Positions 1 through 8,041 of a stretch of 64,000 nucleotides of DNA are shown in pieces. Under the pieces are notes generated by a model. The model was not told where the DNA came from, made no database searches, and saw only the letters and a program-made list of their open reading frames with translations. Position 1 is the stretch's first letter; every line of letters begins with the position of its first letter. A program made the position numbers and the translations under genes. Origin of the DNA: JAFLTL01 sp964389525 (GTDB lineage: Bacteria > Bacteroidota > Bacteroidia > Bacteroidales > Muribaculaceae); contig CAYMEX010000015.1 in the NCBI GenBank assembly GCA_964389525.1, forward strand, positions 1 to 64,000, read 5' to 3'.

Positions 1-463
1 GGTAGTTGATTTTCGACAGCTCACGTTTCGCTGTCCAACCTAATAACCGCTGTTCTTCCGTTTTTAACCGCTGATACTCTTTGACGAGCAATAACTGAAA
101 TTTAGGGCTTATCCACATTCCGAAATGATAAGCTATATCCCGATGTGCGTATGTGCCGCCATAACGACCGGCTTTTGAACGTATGCCTATGGCATTTGTC
201 CGTTCAAGCCACGTTTTTACTGATAGCACAAAATTGTTGCTTCCTGCGGCATTTTTAATTGTACCGAATTCGGTACAATTAAAATCGGGATTATAGAGCA
301 TTTCCCATTCTCCAAGATACTCGATGGTGCTTTTAAGGCTTAACCAACGGAAAATTATATGTTCCTGCATTTGGCTGCGAGCCATGTCTGTTAGGCTGAT
401 ATAATCTTCCTCGTTGTATTTTACAACTGCTATTTCGATATCTTGTACTGTGATTTTTGCCAT
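1..463 (-). CDS. KilA-N domain protein (3' part cut by the window edge)
   Basis: An open frame runs on the minus strand from an ATG at 463 to the window edge (154 codons, no stop reached). I translated it by hand. It begins MAKITVQDIEIAVVKYNEED, then carries SLTDMAR, a YNPDFN..EFGTIKN segment, WLERTNAIGI and GTYAHRDIAYHFGMWISPKF. These are the hallmarks of KilA-N domain proteins, DNA-binding modules first described in phage and found as stand-alone accessory genes in Bacteroidales. The likely role is DNA binding; the target is unknown. A 32-bp perfect palindrome (253-284) lies inside the coding region. The part beyond the edge is not visible, so total length and any second domain are unknown. 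The gene may belong to a mobile or phage-derived segment to the left. Confidence 0.85.
   Translation of the reverse strand, partial: MAKITVQDIEIAVVKYNEEDYISLTDMARSQMQEHIIFRWLSLKSTIEYLGEWEMLYNPDFNCTEFGTIKNAAGSNNFVLSVKTWLERTNAIGIRSKAGRYGGTYAHRDIAYHFGMWISPKFQLLLVKEYQRLKTEEQRLLGWTAKRELSKINY
253..284. repeat. 32-bp perfect palindrome inside the KilA-N gene
   Basis: The half-site TTTTAATTGTACCGAA (253-268) is followed immediately by its exact reverse complement (269-284). On the minus strand it encodes FNCTEFGTIK, a stretch that resembles the conserved part of KilA-N proteins. It could form a cruciform or RNA hairpin, or be a symmetric protein-binding site. Confidence 0.9.
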
Positions 464-658
464 TGCTTATGATATGGCTGTATGCCAATACGTAAAGTTA
501 CGCATTTTTGCTGATATAGAGAATAATCCGTCTATATTTTGAGTCTTATTACGATTGAAATCCACCATGAGTCGGTATACCGATTAAAAGAGCTAGACTC
601 CAAAGGCTGTTTTTTGTACAGATGGATGACTGTCTGGAATGAAGGTTGGCGAATGGGA
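464..658. other. 195-bp spacer, no gene seen
   Basis: This lies between the KilA-N gene and glsA. The frames here are short and have no family features. I see no convincing terminator hairpin, tRNA or promoter match. Confidence 0.6.
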
Positions 659-1576
659 TCAGAAGATTGAGCTGCGTATGTCGGTGGTGAAGCGCTCGAA
701 GGCTTCGATGCCGATGAGCGAGTTGCCGTAGCTGTTGAGCTCGGGACTCCACACGGCCATTGAGAGCTTGCCCGGCATGTAGGCCACGATGCCGCCGCCG
801 ACACCGCTTTTCCCGGGAAGGCCTACGCGATAGGCGAAATCTCCGCTCTCGTCGTAGAAGCCGCATGTGGCCATGAGCGCGCCGATGCGTTTGGTCTGGC
901 TCTCGGTGAGAATGCGCTCGCCATTGAGCGGATTGACGCCGCGGTTGGCAAAAATGAGGAAGCTGCGTGCGAGATCGGTACAGCTCATGGCCAGCGCGCA
1001 CTGGTGGCAGTAGACGTCGATCACGGTCTCGACATCGTTGTGGATGTTGCCGAAACTCTTTATGAAGTAGGCGAGTGCCATGTTGCGGTCGGCATTGCGG
1101 CGTTCGCTGAGGGCTACGCGGTGATCGAAGTATATGTCGTCGGTTCCGCAGAGCGACCTCACGAAGTCGAGTATCGCTTCTTTGGGGCGTGGATACAGTG
1201 AGATGAGGCGGTCGGTGACGACAAGCGCGCCGGCGTTGATGAACGGGTTACGCGGGATGCCCTGCTCGTGCTCGAGCTGTACGAGCGAGTTGAACGGGTT
1301 GCCCGACGGCTCGCGTCCGACCGAGTTCCACAGGTCTTCGCCGGTTTTACTGAAGACCATGGCGAGCGTGAAGACCTTTGATATGCTCTGTATGGAGAAC
1401 GGTGTGTCGGCTTCTCCGACTTTATGGCTTTTGAGGTCTACGGTGTCGACGACGATGCCAAGCTGCCGCGGATCTATTTCGGCAAGAGCCGGAATGTAGT
1501 CTGCTACCTTGCCTTTGCCCCAGTAGGGCGTGACCTCTTCGTATATTCTTCTTATGACTTTGCTGTAATCAATCAT
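659..1576 (-). CDS. glsA: Glutaminase A
   Basis: 305 aa, the normal length for bacterial serine-dependent glutaminases, which hydrolyse L-glutamine to glutamate and ammonia in the cytoplasm. The N-terminus GKGKVADYIPALA, the catalytic S-x-x-K (Ser64-Lys67 in SIQSISKVF), PSGNPFNSLVQLE, GIPRNPFINAGALVV, SFGNIHND and the C-terminal GLPGKSGVGGGI all match the beta-lactamase-fold GlsA family and align well with E. coli YneH/YbaS from memory. The start is well conserved. A TAAATTTG -7-like box (1581-1588) almost touches the ATG, so the mRNA may have very little or no leader. In this organism the product may support glutamine catabolism or acid resistance; no transporter is adjacent. Confidence 0.93.
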   Translation of the reverse strand: MIDYSKVIRRIYEEVTPYWGKGKVADYIPALAEIDPRQLGIVVDTVDLKSHKVGEADTPFSIQSISKVFTLAMVFSKTGEDLWNSVGREPSGNPFNSLVQLEHEQGIPRNPFINAGALVVTDRLISLYPRPKEAILDFVRSLCGTDDIYFDHRVALSERRNADRNMALAYFIKSFGNIHNDVETVIDVYCHQCALAMSCTDLARSFLIFANRGVNPLNGERILTESQTKRIGALMATCGFYDESGDFAYRVGLPGKSGVGGGIVAYMPGKLSMAVWSPELNSYGNSLIGIEAFERFTTDIRSSIF

Positions 1577-1580
1577 GCGG

Positions 1581-1588
1581 CAAATTTA
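1581..1588 (-). promoter_or_regulatory. Candidate -7 box of glsA
   Basis: Minus-strand TAAATTTG matches TAnnTTTG. It ends only five bases before the start codon, which would make the transcript nearly leaderless if it is real. Confidence 0.35.
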
Positions 1589-1647
1589 CGAAAAATACAT
1601 TTCGATGTTTCTCCTGCGGGTGTGGTTTTGGCAATGTCGATTTTTTA

Positions 1648-1655
1648 TATCTTTG
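1648..1655 (+). promoter_or_regulatory. Candidate -7 box (TATCTTTG) for the nucleotidyltransferase/kinase gene
   Basis: TATCTTTG sits about 30 bases before the ATG at 1685. A TTTG at 1627-1630 could be the -33 element, with a slightly short 17-base spacing. Confidence 0.6.
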
Positions 1656-1684
1656 TAGAAAAGTCGAACTAATTTGGCTCTTAG

Positions 1685-2845
1685 ATGGAAAAAAGAAAGA
1701 AGGTGTTTGTTTCGGGATGCTACGATATGCTTCATTCGGGGCATGTGGCTTTCTTCAAGGAGGCGTCGCGTTATGGCGATCTGTATGTGGGCATCGGGTC
1801 AGACCGTACTATCATGGAGCTGAAAAACCGCGTGCCGGTCTATTCGGAGCGCGAACGCCTGTACATGGTCAAGGCGATACGTTATGTCGCCGACGCATAT
1901 ATCAACGGCGGATCGGGCATGATGGATTTTGTAGACACGGTCGACAGGGTGCACCCCGATGTCTTTGTGGTGAACAGCGATGGCGGCAGCCAGACGAAGC
2001 GCGACTTCTGCCGTGAGCGCGGCATTGAATATGTGGAGCTTGAGCGTGTGCCCGACGACGGACTCGAGGCAAGATCCACGACGTCGCTGCGCAGCGGCGT
2101 CAGGTCGCAGCTGCCTTACCGCATAGACATAGCCGGTACGTGGATAGACCAGCCTTATGTGTCGGAGTGTGCTCCCGGATGGGCGATAACAGCAAGCATA
2201 GAGCCTAACCATGAGTTTATGGAACGTGCCGGCATGGCGACGTCGACGCGTAATACCGCCCGCAAAATATGGCCGTATGAGCTGCCTCCATATAATGAGG
2301 AAATGATGGCCCGGCTCCTGTTCTGCTTTGAGAACAATCCTGAGAACAAGGGTCACATATCGGGCGCACAGGATGCGATAGGTATATGTGTATCGGGGCT
2401 GACCCGCCATTATTACGACAACTGCTACTGGCCGCTGAAGATCGAGAGCATACACGATGAAGAGACGTTGCAGTGGGTTGAGTCGCACTTGTGTATCGTG
2501 CCGATGTTTCCGCGCCAGGCGGGGCTGTCGGTCGTCGAGGGGCGCGATATTACTCCCGACAAGGTGCGGCGTCTGGCCGATGCTGCCGACCGTTGCTGGA
2601 ATGCGATACTCGGCCGTGATCTGACGGCGTTTGCCGGGGCTTTTGCCGACTCGTTTGCCGCCCAGATATCGATGTTCCCTGCAATGATGCAGCCCGGAGT
2701 TGAGAAGTATATCGACAGGATGCGGAGCTGCGGAGCGCTGGCGTGGAAGATGGCCGGCGCCGGCGGAGGCGGCCATCTGATAGTCGTGATGCCTGATGGT
2801 GCCGCGCTTCCGGCCGATGCTCTGCCGGTGACTATAAGACGATAA
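1685..2845 (+). CDS. Bifunctional-looking nucleotidyltransferase / GHMP-type sugar kinase
   Basis: 386 aa with two parts. Residues about 6-140 are a cytidylyltransferase-like domain: GCYDMLHSGH contains the HxGH nucleotide motif (His17, His20), and RSTTSLR (130-136) matches the family's second signature. Residues about 143-386 resemble GHMP kinases: a motif-1-like LPYRIDIAGTWID near 143-155, an HISGAQDAIG segment similar to the GxQD of heptose kinases, and a motif-3-like KMAGAGGGGHLIVV near the end. The Pro/Gly/Ser-rich ATP loop (motif 2, PxxxGLGSSA) is not recognisable, so kinase activity is uncertain. By analogy with heptose activation (HldE, HddA/HddC) it may activate a sugar phosphate to an NDP-sugar; the substrate is unknown. 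A secreted TIM-barrel gene follows 23 bp downstream. Confidence 0.75.
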   Translation: MEKRKKVFVSGCYDMLHSGHVAFFKEASRYGDLYVGIGSDRTIMELKNRVPVYSERERLYMVKAIRYVADAYINGGSGMMDFVDTVDRVHPDVFVVNSDGGSQTKRDFCRERGIEYVELERVPDDGLEARSTTSLRSGVRSQLPYRIDIAGTWIDQPYVSECAPGWAITASIEPNHEFMERAGMATSTRNTARKIWPYELPPYNEEMMARLLFCFENNPENKGHISGAQDAIGICVSGLTRHYYDNCYWPLKIESIHDEETLQWVESHLCIVPMFPRQAGLSVVEGRDITPDKVRRLADAADRCWNAILGRDLTAFAGAFADSFAAQISMFPAMMQPGVEKYIDRMRSCGALAWKMAGAGGGGHLIVVMPDGAALPADALPVTIRR

Positions 2846-2868
2846 ATGTAATCTTAAAATCATATTAT

Positions 2869-3702
2869 ATGAAAAAAAGTGCCTTGAAGAATTTATTTGC
2901 AGTGGCGGTGCTTGCGCTGTCGGGTTCGGCGGTGTCGCAGGCGCAACTTATTGAGGGAACGCGCGGAAGCGACGATGTGAAAATCGGTGTCGCCGGTTAT
3001 TCTTATCGTAATTTCGATCTGGAGAACACTTGCCGTATGCTTCAGGACATGGGAGTGAAATATCTGTCGATAAAGGACTGGTGGCTTCCGCTTGACGCTA
3101 CTGTGGATCAGATGGATGAGCTGAAGAAGGTGTGTGCCTCGCATGGTGTCGAGGGGTACACTCTCGGCCCGATATACATGCGTTCGGAGGCCGATGTCGA
3201 CCGTGCGTTCGCATATGCCGGCCGCTACGGAGTGCCGTTTTTTATCGGAGTGCCCGACTATGAGCTTATCGACTATACTATCGGCAAGGTGAAGGAAACG
3301 GGCATAAAGGTAGCTATACACACCCACGGGCCTGACGGAGCCGCTTTCCCTGATATATACAAGATCGTGGAGATGGTGAAAGATCCGTCGCTCGGCGTCG
3401 GCGCATGTCTTGACCTGGGACACTGCGTGCGTATGGGACAGGATGTTGCGAAGATACTTGTCGAGTACAAAGACTGGATCTATGATCTGCATATCAAGGA
3501 TGAGACAGCCCCGACAAAGGCTGGTCAGACCTGGGAAATGGGTCGTGGCGTTATGAACTTTGTGCCGATCGTCAATGCCCTGCGCGAGATCGGTTATAAG
3601 GGCGTAGTCAGTGTCGAGTTCGAGAAAAACGGCGACAATCCTAATCCGGGCGTGAGCGAGAGCGTGGGTTATCTGCGCGGAGTGCTCGACGCTACAAAAT
3701 GA
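2869..3702 (+). CDS. Secreted sugar phosphate isomerase/epimerase-like TIM-barrel protein
   Basis: 277 aa. It starts with a Sec signal peptide (MKKSALKNLFAVAVLALSG, probable cleavage after VSQAQ), so it should act in the periplasm. The rest is a xylose-isomerase-like TIM barrel (AP endonuclease 2 superfamily): GVAGYSYRNFDLENTC, a GVKYLSIKD strand, the acidic/His sites HTHGPDGAAFPD, CLDLGHCVRMGQD and DLHIKDE, then VSVEFE near the end. In this family such residues hold a divalent metal and isomerise or epimerise keto-sugars or cyclitols. The precise substrate cannot be told. It follows the nucleotidyltransferase gene by 23 bp and is probably co-transcribed with it. A strong terminator follows. 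Confidence 0.85.
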   Translation: MKKSALKNLFAVAVLALSGSAVSQAQLIEGTRGSDDVKIGVAGYSYRNFDLENTCRMLQDMGVKYLSIKDWWLPLDATVDQMDELKKVCASHGVEGYTLGPIYMRSEADVDRAFAYAGRYGVPFFIGVPDYELIDYTIGKVKETGIKVAIHTHGPDGAAFPDIYKIVEMVKDPSLGVGACLDLGHCVRMGQDVAKILVEYKDWIYDLHIKDETAPTKAGQTWEMGRGVMNFVPIVNALREIGYKGVVSVEFEKNGDNPNPGVSESVGYLRGVLDATK

Positions 3703-3727
3703 GACTCTGACAAGACATGATATCTCA

Positions 3728-3760
3728 GAGGGGCTTCGGGCGGCAAACCCGGAGCCCCTC
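3728..3760 (+). terminator. Rho-independent terminator after the TIM-barrel gene
   Basis: A 13-bp stem (3728-3740 with 3748-3760, one G-T pair) closes a 7-base loop and is followed by a T-rich stretch (GTTGCATTTTGTTTGC). Confidence 0.85.
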
Positions 3761-3848
3761 GTTGCATTTTGTTTGCTGTCGTTAATAAATTTTTAGATTT
3801 TTATTGAAAAATATGGTATATGTAGGAATGAAAATATCCGAAACTTCG

Positions 3849-3856
3849 TATCTTTG
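3849..3856 (+). promoter_or_regulatory. Candidate -7 box (TATCTTTG) of ppdK
   Basis: It matches TAnnTTTG about 107 bases before the ppdK start, which implies a leader of about 100 bases. No clear -33 TTTG is seen. Confidence 0.55.
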
Positions 3857-3962
3857 CAAAACCTTGAAACGCACCGATGAAGTTCGGGGCGCTTTATGCA
3901 CCAGCATCATAAAAACACAGAGAAGAAATTAAAAATAGTTCGTAACCAACTTATAAAAACGG

Positions 3963-6677
3963 ATGAAAAGAGTCTATACGTTCGGTGATGGAAAAGCCGA
4001 AGGCGATGCCAAGATGAGGAATCTCCTTGGCGGAAAAGGCGCGAATCTTGCCGAAATGAATCTACTCGGCATGCCAGTACCCCCGGGCTTTACAATTACA
4101 ACTGAGGTTTGTACAGAGTACACACAGTGGGGTAAGGACGAAGTTGTAAAAAGAATCAAGAAAGACGTAGAGGACGCTATAGGACACGTCGAGAGTCTTA
4201 CAGGCAAGAAATTCGACGATCCTGCAAATCCGCTTCTTGTGTCGGTGCGCAGTGGCGCCCGCGCCTCAATGCCCGGCATGATGGATACCGTGCTCAACCT
4301 CGGCATGAACGACGCTACAGTGGCTTCGCTCGCAGAGAAGAGCGGCAATCCGCGCTTCGCATGGGACAGCTACCGCCGTTTCGTGCAGATGTATGGCGAC
4401 GTTGTGCTTGGCATGAAACCCAAGAGCAAGGCCGATATCGATCCTTTCGAGGCTATCATGGAGAAAGTGAAAGAGGAGAAAGGCGTGAAACTCGACACGG
4501 AGCTTGATGTCGATGATCTCAAGAAACTTGTCGTACTGTTCAAGCAGGCTGTGAAGGAATACACCGGCAAGGATTTTCCCGACAGCGCCTGGGAGCAGCT
4601 GTGGGGCGGCATATGCGCCGTGTTCGACAGCTGGATGAACGAGCGTGCGATCATATACCGCCGCATGAACCAGATCCCCGAGGAGTGGGGTACGGCTGTC
4701 AACGTGCAGGCCATGGTCTATGGCAACATGGGTGACAACTCGGCTACAGGTGTGGCATTCAGCCGCGACGCTGCCACCGGCGAGAAGATATTTAACGGCG
4801 AATACCTCATCAACGCACAGGGCGAGGACGTTGTTGCCGGCATACGCACACCCCAGCAGATCACTGTCGAGGGTTCGCGCCGCTGGGCCAGACTTCAGGG
4901 CATCAGCGAGGAGGAGCGTGCATCGAAATATCCCTCGCTTGAGGAGTCGATGCCGACTTGCGCCGCAGAACTGATCGCTATAGCAAACCGTCTGGAAGGA
5001 TATTACCGCGATATGCAGGACATGGAGTTCACCATTCAGGACGGAAAGCTCTGGATGCTCCAGACCCGCAACGGCAAGCGCACGGGAGCCGCCATGGTCA
5101 AGATCGCCATGGATCTTCTGCGCGAGGAGATGATCGACGAGAAGACCGTGCTCAGCCGCATGGAGCCGCAGAAACTCGACGAGCTTCTGCATCCGGTGTT
5201 CGCAAAAGAGGCACTCCGTTCGGCAAAGGTCGTGGCAAAGGGACTTCCCGCATCGCCGGGCGCAGCTACCGGTCAGGTCGTGTTCTTTGCCGACGAGGCC
5301 GAGGCCTGGGCTGAGAAGAAAAAGAAAGTCGTGCTCGTGCGCATCGAGACATCGCCCGAAGATCTCCGTGGCATGGCTGTGGCACAGGGCATCCTCACCA
5401 TGCGCGGCGGCATGACCTCGCACGCTGCTGTGGTGGCACGCGGCATGGGTAAATGCTGTGTGTCGGGAGCCGGTGAGATCAAGGTCGATTACGAGGCAAA
5501 GACCGTGGAGATGGGCGGTAAGCTCTATCACGAGGGTGACTGGATCTCGCTCAACGGTTCTAATGGTGAAGTCTACGACGGCCAGGTGCCCACAACCGAG
5601 CCTGAGCTCGACGGCGATTTTGCCGCTATAATGAATCTTGCAGCGAAATATACAAAGACACTTGTCCGCACCAACGCCGATACTCCCCGCGACGCACGTC
5701 AGGCACGTCATTTCGGCGCTCAGGGCATCGGTCTCTGCCGCACAGAGCATATGTTCTTTGAGGGCGACCGCATCAAGGCCGTGCGCGAGATGATCCTTGC
5801 ATCGGATCTCGATGGTCGCAAGGCAGCCCTTACCAAGCTTCTGCCTATGCAGCGCGGCGACTTCGAGGGCATCTTCGAGGCTATGGACGGCTATGGCGTT
5901 ACGATCCGTCTGCTTGATCCGCCGTTGCACGAGTTTGTGCCCCATCAGACGGCAACCCAGAAAGAACTTGCGCAGGAGATGGGTATCTCGCTTGCCGAGG
6001 TTAAGGCCAAGGTAGACAGCCTCGAGGAGTTCAACCCCATGCTCGGACACCGCGGCTGCCGTCTCGGCATCACATATCCCGAGATCACCGAGATGCAGAC
6101 ACGTGCCATCATCGAGGCCGCTCTCGCGGTCAAGGCACGCGGCATCAAGGTATTCCCCGAGATAATGATACCTCTTGTAGGTTCGCTCAAAGAGATACAG
6201 AATCAGGCCAACGTCATCAACGAGACCGCAGCCAAGGTATTTGAGGAAAAAGGACAGACCGTCAGCTACAAGGTCGGCACTATGATCGAGGTGCCCCGTG
6301 CGGCTCTCGTTGCCGATCAGATCGCCGAGGTCGCCGACTTCTTCTCGTTCGGTACCAACGACCTCACACAGATGACATTCGGCTTCTCGCGCGATGATGC
6401 GCCCAAGTTCCTCAAATTCTACAAGGAGCACGGCATCATCAAGACCGATCCTTTTGAAGTGCTTGATCAGGAAGGTGTAGGTCAGCTCGTGAAAATGGGC
6501 GTAGAGAAAGGCCGCGCCACCAACCCCGACCTCAAGGTCGGCATCTGCGGCGAGCATGGCGGTGAGCCTTCATCGGTCAAGTTCTGCGCCAAACTCGGCA
6601 TGAACTACGTCAGCTGCTCACCTTATCGCGTGCCTATCGCCCGCGTCGCAGCCGCCCAGGCCGCCATCGAGGACTAA
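3963..6677 (+). CDS. ppdK: Pyruvate, phosphate dikinase
   Basis: 904 aa, full length. The enzyme interconverts pyruvate + ATP + Pi and PEP + AMP + PPi in the cytoplasm, linking glycolysis and gluconeogenesis in anaerobes. The N-terminal ATP-grasp part begins KRVYTFGDGKAEGDAKMRN with the GGKGANLAEM loop and SVRSGARASMPGMMDT. The central swivelling domain carries the phosphorylated His of GGMTSHAAVVARGMGK (His487). The C-terminal PEP/pyruvate barrel has GLCRTEHMFF, EFNPMLGHRGCRLGI, GTMIEVPRAA and FSFGTNDLTQMTFGFSRDD, with CGEHGG at the end. It is a single-gene unit between two strong terminators. Confidence 0.98.
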   Translation: MKRVYTFGDGKAEGDAKMRNLLGGKGANLAEMNLLGMPVPPGFTITTEVCTEYTQWGKDEVVKRIKKDVEDAIGHVESLTGKKFDDPANPLLVSVRSGARASMPGMMDTVLNLGMNDATVASLAEKSGNPRFAWDSYRRFVQMYGDVVLGMKPKSKADIDPFEAIMEKVKEEKGVKLDTELDVDDLKKLVVLFKQAVKEYTGKDFPDSAWEQLWGGICAVFDSWMNERAIIYRRMNQIPEEWGTAVNVQAMVYGNMGDNSATGVAFSRDAATGEKIFNGEYLINAQGEDVVAGIRTPQQITVEGSRRWARLQGISEEERASKYPSLEESMPTCAAELIAIANRLEGYYRDMQDMEFTIQDGKLWMLQTRNGKRTGAAMVKIAMDLLREEMIDEKTVLSRMEPQKLDELLHPVFAKEALRSAKVVAKGLPASPGAATGQVVFFADEAEAWAEKKKKVVLVRIETSPEDLRGMAVAQGILTMRGGMTSHAAVVARGMGKCCVSGAGEIKVDYEAKTVEMGGKLYHEGDWISLNGSNGEVYDGQVPTTEPELDGDFAAIMNLAAKYTKTLVRTNADTPRDARQARHFGAQGIGLCRTEHMFFEGDRIKAVREMILASDLDGRKAALTKLLPMQRGDFEGIFEAMDGYGVTIRLLDPPLHEFVPHQTATQKELAQEMGISLAEVKAKVDSLEEFNPMLGHRGCRLGITYPEITEMQTRAIIEAALAVKARGIKVFPEIMIPLVGSLKEIQNQANVINETAAKVFEEKGQTVSYKVGTMIEVPRAALVADQIAEVADFFSFGTNDLTQMTFGFSRDDAPKFLKFYKEHGIIKTDPFEVLDQEGVGQLVKMGVEKGRATNPDLKVGICGEHGGEPSSVKFCAKLGMNYVSCSPYRVPIARVAAAQAAIED

Positions 6678-6712
6678 TCGACGTTAGTTCTGATATTTAA
6701 ACGCTCAAATAG

Positions 6713-6753
6713 TCGGGCTGTAATGGTCGAAAAAAAAGACCGTTACAGCCCGA
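6713..6753 (+). terminator. Terminator of ppdK
   Basis: A 16-bp stem (6713-6728 with 6738-6753, one G-T pair) encloses an A-rich loop and is followed by TTTGCTTTTTGTTTG. Confidence 0.9.
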
Positions 6754-6784
6754 TTTGCTTTTTGTTTGTATAGGGGTGATGTTG

Positions 6785-6792
6785 TATTTTTG
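6785..6792 (+). promoter_or_regulatory. Candidate -7 box (TATTTTTG) of the inositol monophosphatase-like gene
   Basis: It is a TAnnTTTG match. Its position makes translation from an upstream ATG at 6801 unlikely (almost no leader) and supports the start at 6849. Confidence 0.6.
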
Positions 6793-6848
6793 CGGGGAAA
6801 TTGATCAACAAGTGGCGGGTGAGGGGTGTTGTACTGAAAAAACTATTT

Positions 6849-7613
6849 ATGGGAACTATGCTTGACGATGTGATCGAATGCGCGAGGGAAGCGGGGAAGA
6901 CTGCGATGCGCTATTTTCGTCACGATGGGGGAATCAAGGTCGCGAATAAACTGAATGACAGTGATATCGTCACTGAGGCCGACAAGGCAAGCGAAGCCTG
7001 CATAAAGCAATTTGTCGCTGACCGGTTTCCTACACATGGCATCCTGTCGGAAGAGTCGGCCGAGAGTTGCGGCAGCGGCGGTTACAGATGGGTGGTTGAT
7101 CCGATCGACGGTACGACCAATTTCTATGCCGGTCTGCCTATGTGGGCTGTCAGCATCGGTGTCGAGCACAATGGCGAAAGGGAAATCGGCGTTGTATATC
7201 TGCCGTTTCTCGACGAGATGTTTTACGCCGAGCGCGGCCGTGGCGCCTACCTCAACGGTCGCCGCATACACGTGAGCGGCGAGACGGTGCTGTCGCGTTC
7301 GGTCGTCAGCACGGGTTTCCCTGTCGACAGGGATGTGAATCCTGATAATAACCTCGACAATCTGGCTGCCGTGCTGCCGAGAGTGCGCGACATACGGCGC
7401 ATGGGCTCAGCGGCTGCCGATATGTGCTATGTGGCCGCAGGTTTCCTTCAGGGATACTGGGAACTAAATCTACATGAATGGGATGTGAGCGCCGGGACTC
7501 TGATACTTGAAGAGGCCGGAGGTGTGGTGACGCGTTTCCGCGAAGACCATGGCATATGTCTGGTTTGCGGCAACCGTGAGATCCACGACCGTCTGCTGTC
7601 GCTTGTAAGATGA
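6849..7613 (+). CDS. Inositol monophosphatase family protein
   Basis: 254 aa from the ATG at 6849. An in-frame ATG at 6801 is nearly at the predicted transcription start and adds a non-conserved head. It has the Li+-sensitive phosphatase signatures: the metal-binding Glu in ILSEES (Glu68/69), DPIDGTTNF (Asp84, Asp87), and the C-terminal WDVSAGTLILEEAGG. The family hydrolyses inositol-1-phosphate, fructose-1,6-bisphosphate or 3'-phosphoadenosine compounds with Mg2+; the exact substrate here is open (SuhB-like or CysQ-like). No signal peptide, so cytoplasmic. It is monocistronic, and its stop codon abuts the stop of the convergent rhodanese gene with no spacer. Confidence 0.92.
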   Translation: MGTMLDDVIECAREAGKTAMRYFRHDGGIKVANKLNDSDIVTEADKASEACIKQFVADRFPTHGILSEESAESCGSGGYRWVVDPIDGTTNFYAGLPMWAVSIGVEHNGEREIGVVYLPFLDEMFYAERGRGAYLNGRRIHVSGETVLSRSVVSTGFPVDRDVNPDNNLDNLAAVLPRVRDIRRMGSAAADMCYVAAGFLQGYWELNLHEWDVSAGTLILEEAGGVVTRFREDHGICLVCGNREIHDRLLSLVR

Positions 7614-8021
7614 TTATTCGGCAGCCAGGCTGTCGGTGACGGGGAGTCCGCTGTTTTTCCAGTCGGTAATGCCGCCGTCGAGATCCACTACTTCGTAGCC
7701 CTCGCCGGCCAGTTGGTTGCCGGCTTTTTTAGAGCGTTTGCCGCTGCGGCAGTAGACGTAGACTGGTCTGTCTTTTTTCAGTTTCAGGGTGGCCTCCGAC
7801 ATGAAGTCGGGGGAGTTGACATCGATGTTTACCGCTCCTGCGATATGGCCGCTGTTATACTCTTCGGGGGTGCGGACGTCGACAAGCTGTATGCCGGGAA
7901 GGGTTATTTTCTGCTCGAATGTCTCGGTCGATACAGATGTGATTTTGGTGCATGACATGAGCGATGTGGCGGATATGAATGCCGTGAGAATGATTGCGGC
8001 GAAATGGCTGGCGCGGTACAT
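7614..8021 (-). CDS. Rhodanese-like domain lipoprotein
   Basis: 135 aa. The first 24 residues form a lipoprotein signal with an LMSC lipobox (Cys24), so the protein is probably membrane-anchored and periplasmic or surface-facing. A single rhodanese domain follows: LVDVRTPEEYNSGHIAGAVNID, and the active-site loop YCRSGKRS with the persulfide-accepting Cys91. The family moves sulfane sulfur or acts in redox sensing. It is the last gene of a trkA-trkH-rhodanese unit (20 bp after trkH). A role in K+ transport control is only suggested by position. Confidence 0.88.
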   Translation of the reverse strand: MYRASHFAAIILTAFISATSLMSCTKITSVSTETFEQKITLPGIQLVDVRTPEEYNSGHIAGAVNIDVNSPDFMSEATLKLKKDRPVYVYCRSGKRSKKAGNQLAGEGYEVVDLDGGITDWKNSGLPVTDSLAAE

Positions 8022-8041
8022 GTAGTGAATGATTTAATGCG

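Noticed and set aside
532..1001. Minus-strand frames overlapping the glsA 3' end
   Set aside because: They lie antiphase or antisense to glutaminase, are rich in Arg/His/Cys shadow composition and show no family motif.
4266..6557. Very long minus-strand frame opposite ppdK (763 codons)
   Set aside because: Its composition mirrors the high-GC codons of ppdK and has no domain features. The sense gene is certain.
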